This document shows positions 53,360-63,952 of a DNA stretch of 64,000 bases, in pieces. Source of the stretch: Alphaproteobacteria bacterium (GTDB taxonomy: Bacteria; Pseudomonadota; Alphaproteobacteria; Ferrovibrionales; Ferrovibrionaceae); the NCBI GenBank assembly GCA_017307375.1, contig JAFKFH010000003.1, positions 186,001 to 250,000 on the forward strand, written 5' to 3'. Position numbers and translations under genes: made by a program. Below the pieces are notes generated by a model, which saw only the letters and a program-made list of their open reading frames with translations, ran no database searches and was not told the origin of the DNA. The first letter of the stretch is position 1, and each line of letters begins with the position of its first letter.

Positions 53360-54672
53360 GCGGCGGTCGCGGCACCACTGCCACCCGCCGGGCCGGGCCG
53401 TCGCGCGCCGGCCTCGCCCTGATGTTGAGCGCAGCGCTGCCGATCGCGGGGGCGACGTCCGTCGCCGCGGCGGAAGCGCCGATCGCAATCGCGGTGGGCG
53501 GCTATTTCCTCGGCTATGCCGCGGGCGTTTCCCAGAACGATGCCCCCGGCCAGCCGGGCTTCGGCCTGCGCGACTACGCGATCTTCCGCAAGTCGCGGCT
53601 GCTGTTCGACGGCGTCTCGCGGCTCGACGACGGCGTCCGCATCGGCGTCCGGATCCAGGTCAGGGGCGAGGCCAATGCCGCCGACCAGATCGACCAGTCC
53701 TATCTGATCGTCGGCTCGCCCTATGGCGAACTGCGCCTGGGCAAGACGCGGGGCGCCGCCTACGACATGCATTATCCGGCGCCATACCCGCAGGATTCCG
53801 CCGATTCGGGCTGGTCGCTCAATCAGCCGGCCGCCGATTTCAACGGGATGTCGCCGCCCCCCTCGAGCCTCGTGGCACGCGGATCGTCCAGCTACGTCTC
53901 CGCCTTCAAGAACGAAAAGATCGTCTACTACGCCCCGCGCATCGCCGGGTTCCAGCTCGGGGTCAGCTTCGCGCCCGACGGCTGCGTCATCCGCAACCCG
54001 GCCTCGACCTATGACGGCACGTCGCTGAACCAGACGAATGTCGGCAACCGGACATGCGGCGGCACCATCGCCACCCCGCTGACCCGCGACACGATCGCCG
54101 GACAGCAGAAGAACCTGATCGATGGCGGGCTGAACTACGTGGCCGAGTTCGGGCCGGTCAAGTCGGCCTTCTCGCTCGGCGCGACGATGGCGACGCTGCA
54201 GATCCAGCCCGGCTTCGACAATGCGCAGTATCGCGACCATCGCGCGTGGAACGCCGGCGTCTCGCTCGGCTATGCCGGCTTCGTCCTGGGTGCAGCCTAC
54301 GCCTTCGACAATCTGGGAACGGCACGAGCCGCGCTGATTCCGCCGGCCACGGCGACCTATCCGGGCGTCGTGGGAAAGGATTCCAACAACTGGAACATCG
54401 GCCTGGCCTATGTCCGGGATCGCTGGCGCGCCGGCATCCAGTACGCCTATGCCGACGCCGCGGCCGTCGATTCGGCCGGGCGCAACCGGGGCCGGGACCG
54501 CTATCAGGGCATCGGGCTCGGCGGTGCCTACCGGCTGGGGCCGGGCATCAGCCTCACCGCGGGTGCCCAGTGGCAGCAGTGGACGACCTGGCAGGCGACG
54601 TCGTCACCGACCTATGCCTCGGCGATCAACCAGGGCTGGGTCTACCAGCTCGGCACCGTCCTCAAGTTCTGA
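53356..54672 (+). CDS. Outer-membrane porin
   Basis: A 438-residue beta-barrel porin with signal peptide (about 1-43, ending TSVAAAEAP). Repeated amphipathic strands, the constriction segment and the terminal phenylalanine (YQLGTVLKF) match Gram-negative general porins. The start is GTG 53356, coupled to the cyclase stop (GTGA). Tyrosine- and glycine-rich C-terminal strands are typical. Coupling a porin to a c-di-GMP synthase is unusual but seen in the sequence as overlap. It converges with the methyltransferase gene, overlapping 11 bases. Confidence 0.87.
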   Translation: MSGGRGTTATRRAGPSRAGLALMLSAALPIAGATSVAAAEAPIAIAVGGYFLGYAAGVSQNDAPGQPGFGLRDYAIFRKSRLLFDGVSRLDDGVRIGVRIQVRGEANAADQIDQSYLIVGSPYGELRLGKTRGAAYDMHYPAPYPQDSADSGWSLNQPAADFNGMSPPPSSLVARGSSSYVSAFKNEKIVYYAPRIAGFQLGVSFAPDGCVIRNPASTYDGTSLNQTNVGNRTCGGTIATPLTRDTIAGQQKNLIDGGLNYVAEFGPVKSAFSLGATMATLQIQPGFDNAQYRDHRAWNAGVSLGYAGFVLGAAYAFDNLGTARAALIPPATATYPGVVGKDSNNWNIGLAYVRDRWRAGIQYAYADAAAVDSAGRNRGRDRYQGIGLGGAYRLGPGISLTAGAQWQQWTTWQATSSPTYASAINQGWVYQLGTVLKF

Positions 54673-55876
54673 ACGTCAGCAGCAGCAGGTTGAGGCCGTT
54701 CAGCGCCTCGTAGACCCGGGCAAAGCGCTGGTCGAACCGCGCCCAGTCCTGGCCCAGCAGGTCGGCGATCTCGCCCAGGCTGCGCCGGCCGTCGATCGCG
54801 CGGATCAGCGGGGCCGAACCCTGCGGCAGGGCAAAGCGGACCGGATGGCCGTCGAAATCGGTGGTCAGCACGTCGTTGCGCAAGGCGTCGGCGAAGGTCG
54901 CCCCGTCGCCGTCGCGCCACACCGGCACCGCATCGGGCGCGGGCGCCGCCACCGTGGTGCCGGCACGCTCGCGCGCGACGGCATAGACGACATGGGTCTT
55001 CAGGCTGCCGGCCAGGGCCTCGGCCAGGGCCCAGCGCTCGGCCTGGGCCAGGTCGGCGGCCCGCCGGCGCATCGCCTCGTCGCCGAGATAATGCGCCGGC
55101 TCGTAGCGGGCCGGTTCGATCAGGGCGGCCGGGGCAAGGCCCGCGCCCGACAGGAAATCGAGCAGCTCGGCCACGCGATAGGCGCGGTCGGTCGAATGCA
55201 GCAGCAGATCGTAGAGGGCGTTGTCGTCGGTCTTGTGGCTGGTCAGGAAGGGGTTGCGCGCCAGCCGGTTGGTGCCGGCGACGCCGCGCAGCACCCGCTT
55301 GGCCATCTGCACCTGGCCCTGCGGATCAAGGCCGCGTCCCAGCAGCCGGAAAGCTTCCTGCATCTCGTAGACGCCGGAACGGCCATATTCGGCGTAGACC
55401 ATCAGGCCCATGCCGCCGTCCGGCGCCAGCTCGGCCTTCAGCGCGGCAAGGCCTGCCGGCGGATCGGGCAGGTGGTGGAGCACGCCGCAACTGTCGATGT
55501 AGTCGTAGGGTCCGGACGCGATCGATCCGACGTCGAGCAGCGACCCGGTATGGAAGCGGATGAAGTCGAGGCCGCGGGCCCGGGCGCGCGCCTCGGCGAT
55601 CGCGCGCGAGGCGGTCGAAAGGTCGAGGTAGTGGATCTCGGCCGCTGCGCCCCGGTCCTTCAGATGCTGGGCCAGCATGATCAGCCCGTCGCCGGTGCCG
55701 CCGCCGGCGACCAGCGCGCGGAACGGCCGGCGCCAGTCGCGGCGGCCGGCGAACAGGTAGTGGTCGACCTCGGCCAGATGGCTGGGCGAACCGACGACCA
55801 GCCGCCGCGCCTCGTCGCGGGGATCGCGACGCGGATAGGGATAGGCTTCGTACTGCGCCTTGACCGCGTCGCTCAT
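54662..55876 (-). CDS. Class I methyltransferase with C-terminal extension
   Basis: A 404-residue protein. MSDAVKAQYEAYPYPRRDPRDE is typical of a group of alphaproteobacterial methyltransferases; LVAGGGTGDGLIMLAQHL (about 54-71) is the SAM loop and CGVLHHLPDPP the next motif. The C-terminal 130 residues form a winged-helix-like extension (IRAIDGRRSLGEIADLLGQDWARFDQRFARVYEALNGL). The substrate is unknown. It is seven bases upstream of the reductase gene in the opposite sense to the porin. Confidence 0.82.
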   Translation of the reverse strand: MSDAVKAQYEAYPYPRRDPRDEARRLVVGSPSHLAEVDHYLFAGRRDWRRPFRALVAGGGTGDGLIMLAQHLKDRGAAAEIHYLDLSTASRAIAEARARARGLDFIRFHTGSLLDVGSIASGPYDYIDSCGVLHHLPDPPAGLAALKAELAPDGGMGLMVYAEYGRSGVYEMQEAFRLLGRGLDPQGQVQMAKRVLRGVAGTNRLARNPFLTSHKTDDNALYDLLLHSTDRAYRVAELLDFLSGAGLAPAALIEPARYEPAHYLGDEAMRRRAADLAQAERWALAEALAGSLKTHVVYAVARERAGTTVAAPAPDAVPVWRDGDGATFADALRNDVLTTDFDGHPVRFALPQGSAPLIRAIDGRRSLGEIADLLGQDWARFDQRFARVYEALNGLNLLLLTFRT

Positions 55877-55883
55877 GCCCGGA

Positions 55884-56858
55884 TCAGACCGTCAGGATGA
55901 CCTTGCCGGTCGACTTGCGCGCCAGCAGGAAGCGCATCGCCTCGGCCGTCTCGCTCAGCTTGTAGGTGGCCGAGACATGCGGCTTGATCCGCCCCTCCTC
56001 GAACCAGGCGAACAGCCGGTCGAAATTGGCGCGGTTGGCCGCGGGCTCGCGCATCGTGAACGAGCCCCAGAAGATGCCCAGCAGGTCGCAGCCCTTGACC
56101 AGCAGCAGGTTGGCCGGTGCGGACGGGATGCGGCCCGAGGCGAAGCCGACCACCAGCAGGCGGCCCATCCAGTTGATGCAGCGCAGCGACTGGTCGAAGG
56201 CATCGCCGCCGACCGGATCGAAGATGACGTCGGCGCCGCGGCCGTCGGTCATCTCCTTGACGCGGTCCTTGATGCTCTCGCGCGAATAGTTGATGACATG
56301 GTCGGCACCGTAGCTGCGGGCCAGTTCGAGCTTCTCGTCGGACCCGGCGGTCGCGATCACCGTCGCGCCCATGATCTTGCCGAGTTCGACGGCATTGAGG
56401 CCGACGCCGCCGGCGGCGCCGTGCACCAGCAGCACCTCGCCCGGCTGCATCTTGCCGCGATCGGCCAGCGCATGGATGGTGGTGCCGTAGGTGATGCCGA
56501 AACCCGCGGCCTGCTCGAAGGTCATCGCGTCAGGGATGCGGAAGGTGGTGGTGGCCGGGGCGATCACTTCCTCGGCGAAGGCGCCGTGCAGGGTCGTCGC
56601 CATCACCCGGTCGCCGACCTCGAGATGGGTCACGTCGGGCGCCACCTCGGCGATCACGCCGGCGCATTCGCCGCCCGGCGAGAACGGGAACGGCGGCTTG
56701 AACTGGTACTTGCCCTCGATGATCAGGGTGTCGGGAAAGTTCAGCCCGGCGGCGCGGGTCGCGATGCGGACCTCGCCCTGCTTCAACGGCGCCGAGGCCA
56801 CTTCCTCGAACACCAGCGATTCGGGCGGCCCGAACGCCTTGCACAACATCGCCTTCAT
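55884..56858 (-). CDS. NADPH:quinone reductase (zeta-crystallin type)
   Basis: A 324-residue medium-chain reductase without the catalytic zinc ligands of alcohol dehydrogenases. AAGLNFPDTLIIEGKYQFKPPFPFSPGGECAGVI and VHGAAGGVGLNAVELGKIMGATVIATAGSDEK match quinone oxidoreductases that protect against redox cycling. The ATG at 56858 lies six bases after GAGGGG; ATG 56864 is too close to that site. Confidence 0.9.
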   Translation of the reverse strand: MKAMLCKAFGPPESLVFEEVASAPLKQGEVRIATRAAGLNFPDTLIIEGKYQFKPPFPFSPGGECAGVIAEVAPDVTHLEVGDRVMATTLHGAFAEEVIAPATTTFRIPDAMTFEQAAGFGITYGTTIHALADRGKMQPGEVLLVHGAAGGVGLNAVELGKIMGATVIATAGSDEKLELARSYGADHVINYSRESIKDRVKEMTDGRGADVIFDPVGGDAFDQSLRCINWMGRLLVVGFASGRIPSAPANLLLVKGCDLLGIFWGSFTMREPAANRANFDRLFAWFEEGRIKPHVSATYKLSETAEAMRFLLARKSTGKVILTV

Positions 56859-56915
56859 CGGCATCCCCTCTGGTCGTTACCGCACGGTAGCGGCGTGCAG
56901 ATTAGGGGTTTGCGA

Positions 56916-57986
56916 TCAGAACGCAATCGTCTCGGCCACACCGATCCGGCCGACCGGCAGCCCGTTGCGGTTCCGCAGGGTCTGGTTCGATACCGCCGCG
57001 AGGCGCGCGATCGCGGCGCGATCGAGCAGGCCGAGTCGGTCGAGCAGCGCGGCCATCGCGCTTTCGGCCGCGCGCGTCGTGCCGTCCAGCGCCTTCAGCG
57101 CGATGCCGATCGAGCGTTCGGGAATCGCGGCCATGAAGACACCCTCCGCCCCGGTCTTGACCAGGGCCTGGCCCTCGGTTGCCGCGATCGCCTCGGTGCA
57201 GAAGCGGCCGGTGCCGGCGATCATGAAAGGTTCGGCCCGGATGGCGCGCGCCAGCCGGCGGCAGGCGTCGGCGCGGACACGATCGAGCCCGTCGGGGCAG
57301 CCGAAGCGAGCGATGCCGCGCGCCAGCGCCGACAGCTTGATGGCGACCGTCGGAATCGAGCAGCCGTCGATGCCGGTTGGGGCGTCGCTGAGATCGACGC
57401 CGCACATCTCGGCCATCGCCTGCCGGACGCGCTGCTGGACCGGATGGTCGGCCCGGACATAACCCCGTGTCGGTTCGCCCAGATGCCGGGCCGTGGCAAG
57501 GAACCCGGCATGCTTGCCCGAGCAGTTGTTGTGCGCCGGGCCCGGCACTTCGCCCGCCGCCGCCATCGCCCGCACCGCCGCCTCGTTCATCGGCCAGTGC
57601 GTGCCGCATTCGAAGTCGTCGAGCGACAGGCCGATGCGGCGGATCAGCCCGCTAGCGGTCGCGACATGCGCAGGCTCGCCGTTATGGCTGGCGCAGGCCA
57701 GGGCCAGCTCGGCATCGGTCATGCCGAACGCATCGGCCGCGCCGCTCTCGACGATCGGCAGAGCCTGCAGCGCCTTGATGGCCGAGCGCGGATAGACCGG
57801 CATCTCGGCATCGCCCCAGCCGGCGATCAGCTCGCCGTCCGGCTCGACCACCGCGCAGACGACCTGATGGCGGCTTTCGACGATCGGACCGCGGCTGACG
57901 GCGATGGTAAGCGGCAAGGGGCCCGGCGGCGGCAGTTCGCCGAAGGCGCCGGAGAAAGCCTGGGCGAGGTCGTGCTTGATGCTCAT
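56916..57986 (-). CDS. ansA: Rhizobial-type (class 3) L-asparaginase
   Basis: A 356-residue asparaginase related to the Rhizobium etli thermolabile enzyme. [82 protein letters not shown] and [18 protein letters not shown] are diagnostic. It hydrolyses asparagine to aspartate and ammonia. ATG 57986 lies just after the GbpR-like gene's stop at 57998, both on the minus strand. Confidence 0.9.
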   Translation of the reverse strand: MSIKHDLAQAFSGAFGELPPPGPLPLTIAVSRGPIVESRHQVVCAVVEPDGELIAGWGDAEMPVYPRSAIKALQALPIVESGAADAFGMTDAELALACASHNGEPAHVATASGLIRRIGLSLDDFECGTHWPMNEAAVRAMAAAGEVPGPAHNNCSGKHAGFLATARHLGEPTRGYVRADHPVQQRVRQAMAEMCGVDLSDAPTGIDGCSIPTVAIKLSALARGIARFGCPDGLDRVRADACRRLARAIRAEPFMIAGTGRFCTEAIAATEGQALVKTGAEGVFMAAIPERSIGIALKALDGTTRAAESAMAALLDRLGLLDRAAIARLAAVSNQTLRNRNGLPVGRIGVAETIAF

Positions 57987-57997
57987 GGCCGATCTGT

Positions 57998-58972
57998 TTA
58001 CCCGATGGCCGCACCCTGTGGATAGAGGGCAGCGGGGTAGAGGCGTTCCTGAACGGCGTCGTAGAGCGCCTGCGCGCCGGGCGACAGCGGACGATGTTTC
58101 AGCCGGATCAGCCCGAACGGCTCGACCGTCACCCGCTCGGCGAAATTGAGGATGCGGAAGCGCCCGGCCGACAGGAACATCTCGGCCACCGATACCGCCA
58201 GCGGCGCGATCGCGTCGGTGTTCGCCGCCATCGCCACCGTCATCAGGATCGACCCGGTATTGAGCACGCGGGTCGGGGCGGGCAGGCCGCTGCGCAGCAG
58301 CATCGCCTCGATCGCCCGGCGCAGCAGCGAGCCGCGCGGCTGCAACACCCAGTCGCAATCGGCCAGGTCGGATGGGCGCACGACGTCACACCCGGCCAGC
58401 GGATGTTCGGCCCGCACCATCAGGCAGATTTCCTCGATCCCGACCTCGCGATAGGAGAACGGGTCGGGATTGGCGCCCGAGGCGATGCGGGCGATGATGA
58501 AATCGAGCTGGGCGGCCTGCAGCCGGGCCAGCAGCACATCCGAGGTCTCGACCTCGACCGTGACGTCGAGCGCGGGCAGCCGGCGGCGCACCGCGGTCAC
58601 CGCCCCGATCACCGCATCGACCGCCGGCGCCATCACCGCGCCCACCGCGACCGAGCCGCCCTTGCCCGCCTTCAGCGCCGCAATCTCCTCGGCGGCCTGG
58701 CCCAGCCCGGCCAGTACCGTGCGGGCATGGCGGATCATCACCTCGCCATACCAGGTCGGCTCGATGCCACGGGCCAGCCGCTCGAACAGGACGGCCCCGA
58801 CGATCTTCTCGATTTCGGCCAGCATCTTGGACGCGGCCGGCTGCGACAGGTTCAGCGCCGCGGCGGCACGGCCGAGCTTGCGATGATCGTCGAGGCCGGC
58901 GATCAGCCGCAGGTGTTTCAGCTTCAGTTCGCGCGCCAGCGCGTCGGGACGGGCCGGATCCGGGCGGGTCAT
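57998..58972 (-). CDS. gbpR: GbpR-like LysR regulator of sugar uptake
   Basis: A 324-residue LysR protein. [69 protein letters not shown] is the DNA-binding domain; the effector domain follows. It is divergent from chvE, as in Agrobacterium and Azospirillum where GbpR controls the galactose-binding protein and senses sugars such as arabinose, galactose and fucose. A palindrome overlaps its start codon. Confidence 0.87.
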   Translation of the reverse strand: MTRPDPARPDALARELKLKHLRLIAGLDDHRKLGRAAAALNLSQPAASKMLAEIEKIVGAVLFERLARGIEPTWYGEVMIRHARTVLAGLGQAAEEIAALKAGKGGSVAVGAVMAPAVDAVIGAVTAVRRRLPALDVTVEVETSDVLLARLQAAQLDFIIARIASGANPDPFSYREVGIEEICLMVRAEHPLAGCDVVRPSDLADCDWVLQPRGSLLRRAIEAMLLRSGLPAPTRVLNTGSILMTVAMAANTDAIAPLAVSVAEMFLSAGRFRILNFAERVTVEPFGLIRLKHRPLSPGAQALYDAVQERLYPAALYPQGAAIG

Positions 58973-58986
58973 ATCGAAAACGATAT
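58971..58986. promoter_or_regulatory. Candidate GbpR operator at its own start codon
   Basis: The perfect inverted repeat ATATCGAAAACGATAT (58971-58986) overlaps the gbpR start codon (58972-58970) in the gbpR-chvE interval. LysR proteins commonly repress themselves at such sites. This is a candidate only. Confidence 0.5.
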
Positions 58987-59164
58987 AGATGCCGGAAATT
59001 TTGTCATTAGACAGTTATGGCTTCGCCTTCCTACAGTCGAAAAAATTACGGGAGGAACGGGACGCGCCCTCGACAATCGGGCGACCTGGACAAGAACGGC
59101 ACCCGGCCCGACCGACAGCCGCAAACGAGCGCCCGCGCAAGGGCGACTTTCAGGAGGAGACGAC

Positions 59165-60229
59165 ATGAAGGCGTTGAAACTCGCAGCGGCGGCCCTGGCC
59201 GTCGGGCTGCTCGCCACGGCCGGCCAGGCCTGGGCGCAGGGCAAGGGCACCATCGGTATCTCGATGCCGACAAAATCCTCGGCCCGCTGGATTTCCGACG
59301 GCAACTCGATGGTCAAGTATTTCCAGGAAGCCGGCTACAAGACCGATCTGCAATACGCCGAAGACGACATTCCCAACCAGCTGGCCCAGATCGAGAACAT
59401 GATCACCAAGGACGTCAACGTCCTGGTGATCGCCGCCATCGACGGCACCACCCTGACCGACGCGCTGCGCAAGGCGGCCGAGAAGAAGGTCAAGATCATC
59501 GCCTATGACCGGCTGATCCGCGGCTCGGCCGACGTCGACTACTACGCCACCTTCGACAATTTCCAGGTCGGCGTGCTGCAGGCCTCCTATATCGAGCAGG
59601 CACTGGGCCTGAAGGATGGCAAGGGGCCGTTCAACATCGAGCTGTTCGGCGGCTCGCCCGACGACAACAACGCCTACTTCTTCTACAACGGCGCCATGTC
59701 GGTGCTGCAGCCCTATATCGACTCGGGCAAGCTGAAGGTCGGGTCGGGGCAGATGGGCATGGACAAGGTCTCGACCCTGCGCTGGGACGGGGCGGTCGCC
59801 CAGGCCCGCATGGACAACCTGCTGTCGGCCTATTACGCCAGCAAGCGCGTCGACGCGGTGCTGTCGCCCTATGACGGCCTGTCGATCGGCATCATCTCGT
59901 CGCTGAAGGGAGTCGGCTACGGCACGCCCAGCCAGCCGATGCCGGTCGTCACCGGCCAGGATGCCGAGGTGCCGTCGGTCAAGTCGATCCTGAAGGGCGA
60001 GCAGCGCCAGACCGTGTTCAAGGACACGCGCGAACTGGCCAAGGTCACGGTCGGCATGGTCACCGCGCTGCAGACCGGCTCGGCCCCGCAGATCAACGAC
60101 ACCAAGACCTACGACAACGGCAAGAAGGTCGTGCCGTCCTACCTGCTGAAGCCGGTCAGCGTCGATGCCTCCAACTGGAAGGCCGTGCTGATCGATTCCG
60201 GCTACTACAAGGAAAGCCAGTTCAAGTGA
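59165..60229 (+). CDS. chvE: Multiple sugar-binding periplasmic protein
   Basis: A 354-residue periplasmic sugar-binding protein with signal peptide (1-25, GQAWAQ). [53 protein letters not shown] and [20 protein letters not shown] are typical of ChvE, which binds arabinose, galactose, fucose or glucose and, in Agrobacterium, also triggers virulence. The ATG 59165 follows GGAGGAGAC. The next two genes complete the transporter. Confidence 0.94.
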   Translation: MKALKLAAAALAVGLLATAGQAWAQGKGTIGISMPTKSSARWISDGNSMVKYFQEAGYKTDLQYAEDDIPNQLAQIENMITKDVNVLVIAAIDGTTLTDALRKAAEKKVKIIAYDRLIRGSADVDYYATFDNFQVGVLQASYIEQALGLKDGKGPFNIELFGGSPDDNNAYFFYNGAMSVLQPYIDSGKLKVGSGQMGMDKVSTLRWDGAVAQARMDNLLSAYYASKRVDAVLSPYDGLSIGIISSLKGVGYGTPSQPMPVVTGQDAEVPSVKSILKGEQRQTVFKDTRELAKVTVGMVTALQTGSAPQINDTKTYDNGKKVVPSYLLKPVSVDASNWKAVLIDSGYYKESQFK

Positions 60230-60235
60230 CTTGGC

Positions 60236-60261
60236 GCCCGGCCGGCCGCGACCGGCCGGGC
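60236..60261 (+). terminator. Intercistronic hairpin after chvE
   Basis: Arms GCCCGGCCGG (60236-60245) and CCGGCCGGGC (60252-60261), loop CCGCGA, followed by CCTCTTT. It lies between chvE and the ATPase gene. Such hairpins hold back exonucleases and part of transcription, giving more binding protein than transporter. Confidence 0.65.
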
Positions 60262-60285
60262 CCTCTTTGCCGAAGGTAACCGGAT

Positions 60286-61833
60286 TTGGACAGCGTCCTC
60301 GAGATGCGCGGCATCACCAAGACGTTTCCGGGCGTCAAGGCCCTGGACGGCGTCAATCTGGCCGTGCGCCCGGCCGAGATCCACGCGCTGATCGGCGAGA
60401 ACGGTGCCGGCAAGTCGACGCTGATGAAGGTGCTGAGCGGCGTCTATCCGCACGGCTCCTATGACGGCGAGATCCGCTTCCAGGGCGAGGAGCGGCGCTT
60501 TCGCGGCATCGGCGACAGCGAGAAGCTCGGCATCATCATCATCCACCAGGAACTGGCGCTGGTGCCGCTCTTGTCGATCACCGAGAACATCTTCCTCGGC
60601 AACGAGCCGCAGCGTTTCGGCATCATCGACTGGGCCAGGGCCGAAACCCGCACGCGCGAGCTGCTGCGGCTGGTCGGCCTCGACGAGCCGCCCTCGACGC
60701 TGGTCACCGACCTCGGCGTCGGCAAGCAGCAGCTGGTCGAGATCGCCAAGGCGCTGTCGAAGGAAGTCAAGCTGCTGATCCTGGACGAGCCGACCGCCTC
60801 GCTGAACGAACGCGACAGCGAGGCGCTGCTGACGCTGCTGAAGGACCTGAAGCGGCGCGGCATCGCCTCGATCCTGATCTCGCACAAGCTGAACGAGATC
60901 GCCGAGGTGGCCGACCGCATCACCATCCTGCGCGACGGCGCGACGGTCGAGACGCTCGATTGCGCCGGGGTCGACATCGCCCAGGACCGCATCATCAAGG
61001 GCATGGTCGGGCGCGAGCTCGGCGACCGCTATCCGCCACGGGCGCGCGAGCCCGGCGACACCCTGCTGGAAGTCCGCGGCTGGAACGCCGACCACCATCT
61101 GCACGCCGGCCGCCGCGTGGTGCGCGATGTCGATCTGACGGTCCGGCGCGGCGAGGTCGTCGGCATCGCCGGGCTGATGGGGGCCGGCCGCACCGAATTC
61201 GCCATGTCGCTGTTCGGCCGCGCCTATGGCCGCAACGTCAGCGGCGAGGTGCGGCTGGACGGCCGGCCGATCGACGTCTCGACCATCGCGCGGGCGATGG
61301 CGGCGGGCCTTGCCTACGCCACCGAGGACCGCAAGCAATACGGGCTGGTGCTGGACGACGACATCCGCCACAACGTGACTCTGGCCCACCTGCCGGGTGT
61401 CGCCCGCGGCGGGGTGATCGACGAGATCGCCGAGACCCGCGTGGCCGACGACCTGCGGCGGCGATTGCGCATCCGCTGTTCGTCGATCTACCAGGAAACC
61501 GTCAACCTGTCGGGCGGCAACCAGCAGAAGGTGGTGCTGGGCAAGTGGCTGTTCGCCGATCCGCGGGTGCTGATCCTGGACGAGCCGACGCGCGGCATCG
61601 ACGTCGGCGCCAAGTACGAGATCTATACGATCATCAACCGGCTGGTCGCCGAGGGGCGCGGCGTCATCCTGATCTCGTCGGAGATGCCCGAGCTGCTGGG
61701 CATGGCCGACCGCATCTACGTGATGAACGAGGGCGCCATGGTCGCCGAACTGCCGGCGACCGAGGCCAGCCAGGAGAAGATCATGCACGCGATCATGGCC
61801 GCGCAGTCGAGGCGCAAGGAGAGGTTGCAATGA
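60286..61833 (+). CDS. gguA: Sugar ABC transporter ATP-binding protein
   Basis: A 515-residue ATPase with two nucleotide-binding domains. Domain 1 has GENGAGKST near 44 and [11 protein letters not shown] near 163; domain 2 has [14 protein letters not shown] and [14 protein letters not shown] near 425. It belongs to the MglA/GguA family for pentose and galactose import. The start is TTG 60286 after GAAGG. It overlaps the permease by four bases. Confidence 0.94.
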   Translation: MDSVLEMRGITKTFPGVKALDGVNLAVRPAEIHALIGENGAGKSTLMKVLSGVYPHGSYDGEIRFQGEERRFRGIGDSEKLGIIIIHQELALVPLLSITENIFLGNEPQRFGIIDWARAETRTRELLRLVGLDEPPSTLVTDLGVGKQQLVEIAKALSKEVKLLILDEPTASLNERDSEALLTLLKDLKRRGIASILISHKLNEIAEVADRITILRDGATVETLDCAGVDIAQDRIIKGMVGRELGDRYPPRAREPGDTLLEVRGWNADHHLHAGRRVVRDVDLTVRRGEVVGIAGLMGAGRTEFAMSLFGRAYGRNVSGEVRLDGRPIDVSTIARAMAAGLAYATEDRKQYGLVLDDDIRHNVTLAHLPGVARGGVIDEIAETRVADDLRRRLRIRCSSIYQETVNLSGGNQQKVVLGKWLFADPRVLILDEPTRGIDVGAKYEIYTIINRLVAEGRGVILISSEMPELLGMADRIYVMNEGAMVAELPATEASQEKIMHAIMAAQSRRKERLQ

Positions 61834-63029
61834 GCACCGAGACCTCGGGCCTGGCCGAAACGCCGAAGGCACCCGGGCCGCTGGGCTTCGCCCGCCGCCA
61901 TCTGCGCGAATACGGCATGCTGATCTCGCTGCTGGTCATCATGGCGTTCTTCCAGTACATGACCGGCGGCACGCTGCTGAAGCCGCTGAACCTGACCAAC
62001 CTGGTACTGCAGAATTCCTACATCGTCATCATGGCGCTGGGGATGCTGCTCGTCATCGTCACCGGGCATATCGATCTCTCGGTCGGTTCGGTGGTCGGGT
62101 TCATCGGCGCGCTCGCCGCGATCCTGATGGTCGAATACGACTGGCATTTCGTGCCCACCACCGTCGCCTGCCTGATCGTCGGCGCGGCGATCGGCGCGGC
62201 GCAGGGCTACTGGATCGCCTTCTTCCGCATCCCATCCTTCATCGTCACCCTCGCCGGCATGCTGGTCTTCCGCGGCCTCAGCCTCACCCTGCTCGCCGGC
62301 CAGTCGATCGGACCGTTCCCGGTCGAATTTCAGCGGTTGTCCTCGGGCTTCATCCCCGACTTCTTCGCGATCAAGGGCATCCACCTGACGACGTTGCTGC
62401 TGTGCCTGGCCGTGCCGTCGATCATGGTCGCCGTCAACCTGCGCGACCGCGCCAGGCGCGGGCGCCACGGCATGGAACAGGAACCACTGCCCTTCTTCCT
62501 GTTCCGCAACCTGGCGCTGTTCGGGCTCCTGGTCTATCTCGGCTATCTGCTGGCGACCTACAAGGGCCTGCCCAACGTCCTGATCATCATGTGCGTGCTG
62601 ATCGCGGTCTATGCCTTCGTCACCCGCAACATGACGATCGGCCGGCGAATCTATGCGATCGGCGGCAACGAGAAGGCCGCACGGCTTTCCGGCATCGATA
62701 CGCGGCGGCTGACCTTCTACACCTTCGTCAACATGGGCGTGCTGGCGGCGCTGGCCGGGCTGATCTTCGCCGCGCGCCTGAACACCGCGACGCCGAAGGC
62801 CGGCGTCTCGTTCGAGCTCGACGTCATCGCCGCCTGCTTCATCGGCGGCGCCTCGGCCTCGGGCGGGGTCGGCCGGGTCACCGGCGCGGTGATCGGCGCG
62901 TTCATCATGGGCGTGATGAACAACGGCATGTCGATCATCGGCATCGGCATCGACTGGCAGCAGGTGATCAAGGGGCTGGTGCTGCTGGTCGCGGTCTGCT
63001 TCGACGTCTACAACAAGAACAAGGCCTGA
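61830..63029 (+). CDS. gguB: Sugar ABC transporter permease
   Basis: A 399-residue permease with about ten helices. [34 protein letters not shown] and [17 protein letters not shown] are signatures of the MglC/GguB family. ATG 61830. It is the membrane partner of the ATPase and ChvE; it ends five bases before the dehydrogenase gene. Confidence 0.95.
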   Translation: MSTETSGLAETPKAPGPLGFARRHLREYGMLISLLVIMAFFQYMTGGTLLKPLNLTNLVLQNSYIVIMALGMLLVIVTGHIDLSVGSVVGFIGALAAILMVEYDWHFVPTTVACLIVGAAIGAAQGYWIAFFRIPSFIVTLAGMLVFRGLSLTLLAGQSIGPFPVEFQRLSSGFIPDFFAIKGIHLTTLLLCLAVPSIMVAVNLRDRARRGRHGMEQEPLPFFLFRNLALFGLLVYLGYLLATYKGLPNVLIIMCVLIAVYAFVTRNMTIGRRIYAIGGNEKAARLSGIDTRRLTFYTFVNMGVLAALAGLIFAARLNTATPKAGVSFELDVIAACFIGGASASGGVGRVTGAVIGAFIMGVMNNGMSIIGIGIDWQQVIKGLVLLVAVCFDVYNKNKA

Positions 63030-63034
63030 CGACC

Positions 63035-63952
63035 ATGGCGCTGTCCATCGGTGTCGTCGGCGCCGGCAAGATCGCGCGCGACCAGCATCTGCCGGCGATC
63101 GCGGCGGAACCCGGGCTGACGCTGGCTGCCATTGCCGATCCCACCGTACCGCGGGTCGATGTGCCGGTCTTTGCCGATCTCGACGCGATGCTGGCCGCGC
63201 TGCCCGGCCTCGATGCCGTGGCGATCTGCACCCCGCCGTCGGTGCGCCTGCCGCTGGCCGTCGCGGCGCTGCGCGCCGGCAAGCACGTGCTGGTCGAAAA
63301 GCCGCCGACCGCGACCCTGGCGGAATTCGCGGCGCTGACAGAGGCGGCCGCGGCGGCGGGCCGCACGCTGTTTGCGACCTGGCATTCGCGCTTCAACGCG
63401 GCGGTCGACCATGTCCGCGTCCTGCTGGCCGGGCAGGTCGTCACCCGCTTCGACATCGTCTGGAAGGAAGACGTCCGGCGCTGGCATCCCGGCCAGGAAT
63501 GGATCTGGCGCGCCGGAGGTTTCGGCGTGTTCGACCCCGGCATCAACGCGCTGTCGATCCTGACCGCGATCCTGCCGGACCCGGTTTTCGTCACCTCGGC
63601 CGAACTGGAATTCCCCGCCAACCGCGAAACGCCGATCGGCGCCCGGCTGGCCTTCGGCGGCACGCCCGGCACCGCCACCTTCGACTGGCGGCAGGAAGGC
63701 CCGCAGACCTGGACGATCACCCTGGCGACGGCGGCCGGACGGTCGATCGAACTGGCCGACGGCGGCACGCGCGCGACCGTCGACGGCCGCCCGGCCGTGG
63801 AAGGCCGCGATGCCGAATACCCGGCGATCTACCGCCGTTTCCTGGATTTGATCGGCGAGGCCGCCTCGGACGCCGACCCCGCGCCGCTGCGCCTGGTCGC
63901 CGATGCCTTCATGCTCGGCCGCCATCGGACCACCGACGAATTCCACTGGTAG
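63035..63952 (+). CDS. L-arabinose/D-galactose 1-dehydrogenase
   Basis: A 305-residue Gfo/Idh/MocA-family oxidoreductase. SIGVVGAGKIARDQHLPAIAAEPG binds NAD(P); VLVEKPPTATL, RRWHPGQEWIWRAGGFGVFDPGINALSIL and FATWHSR match the Azospirillum brasilense L-arabinose 1-dehydrogenase (called araA there), which oxidises L-arabinose to arabinono-lactone in the non-phosphorylative pathway. Position in the sugar operon fits this role. ATG 63035. The later pathway enzymes are outside the window. Confidence 0.88.
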   Translation: MALSIGVVGAGKIARDQHLPAIAAEPGLTLAAIADPTVPRVDVPVFADLDAMLAALPGLDAVAICTPPSVRLPLAVAALRAGKHVLVEKPPTATLAEFAALTEAAAAAGRTLFATWHSRFNAAVDHVRVLLAGQVVTRFDIVWKEDVRRWHPGQEWIWRAGGFGVFDPGINALSILTAILPDPVFVTSAELEFPANRETPIGARLAFGGTPGTATFDWRQEGPQTWTITLATAAGRSIELADGGTRATVDGRPAVEGRDAEYPAIYRRFLDLIGEAASDADPAPLRLVADAFMLGRHRTTDEFHW

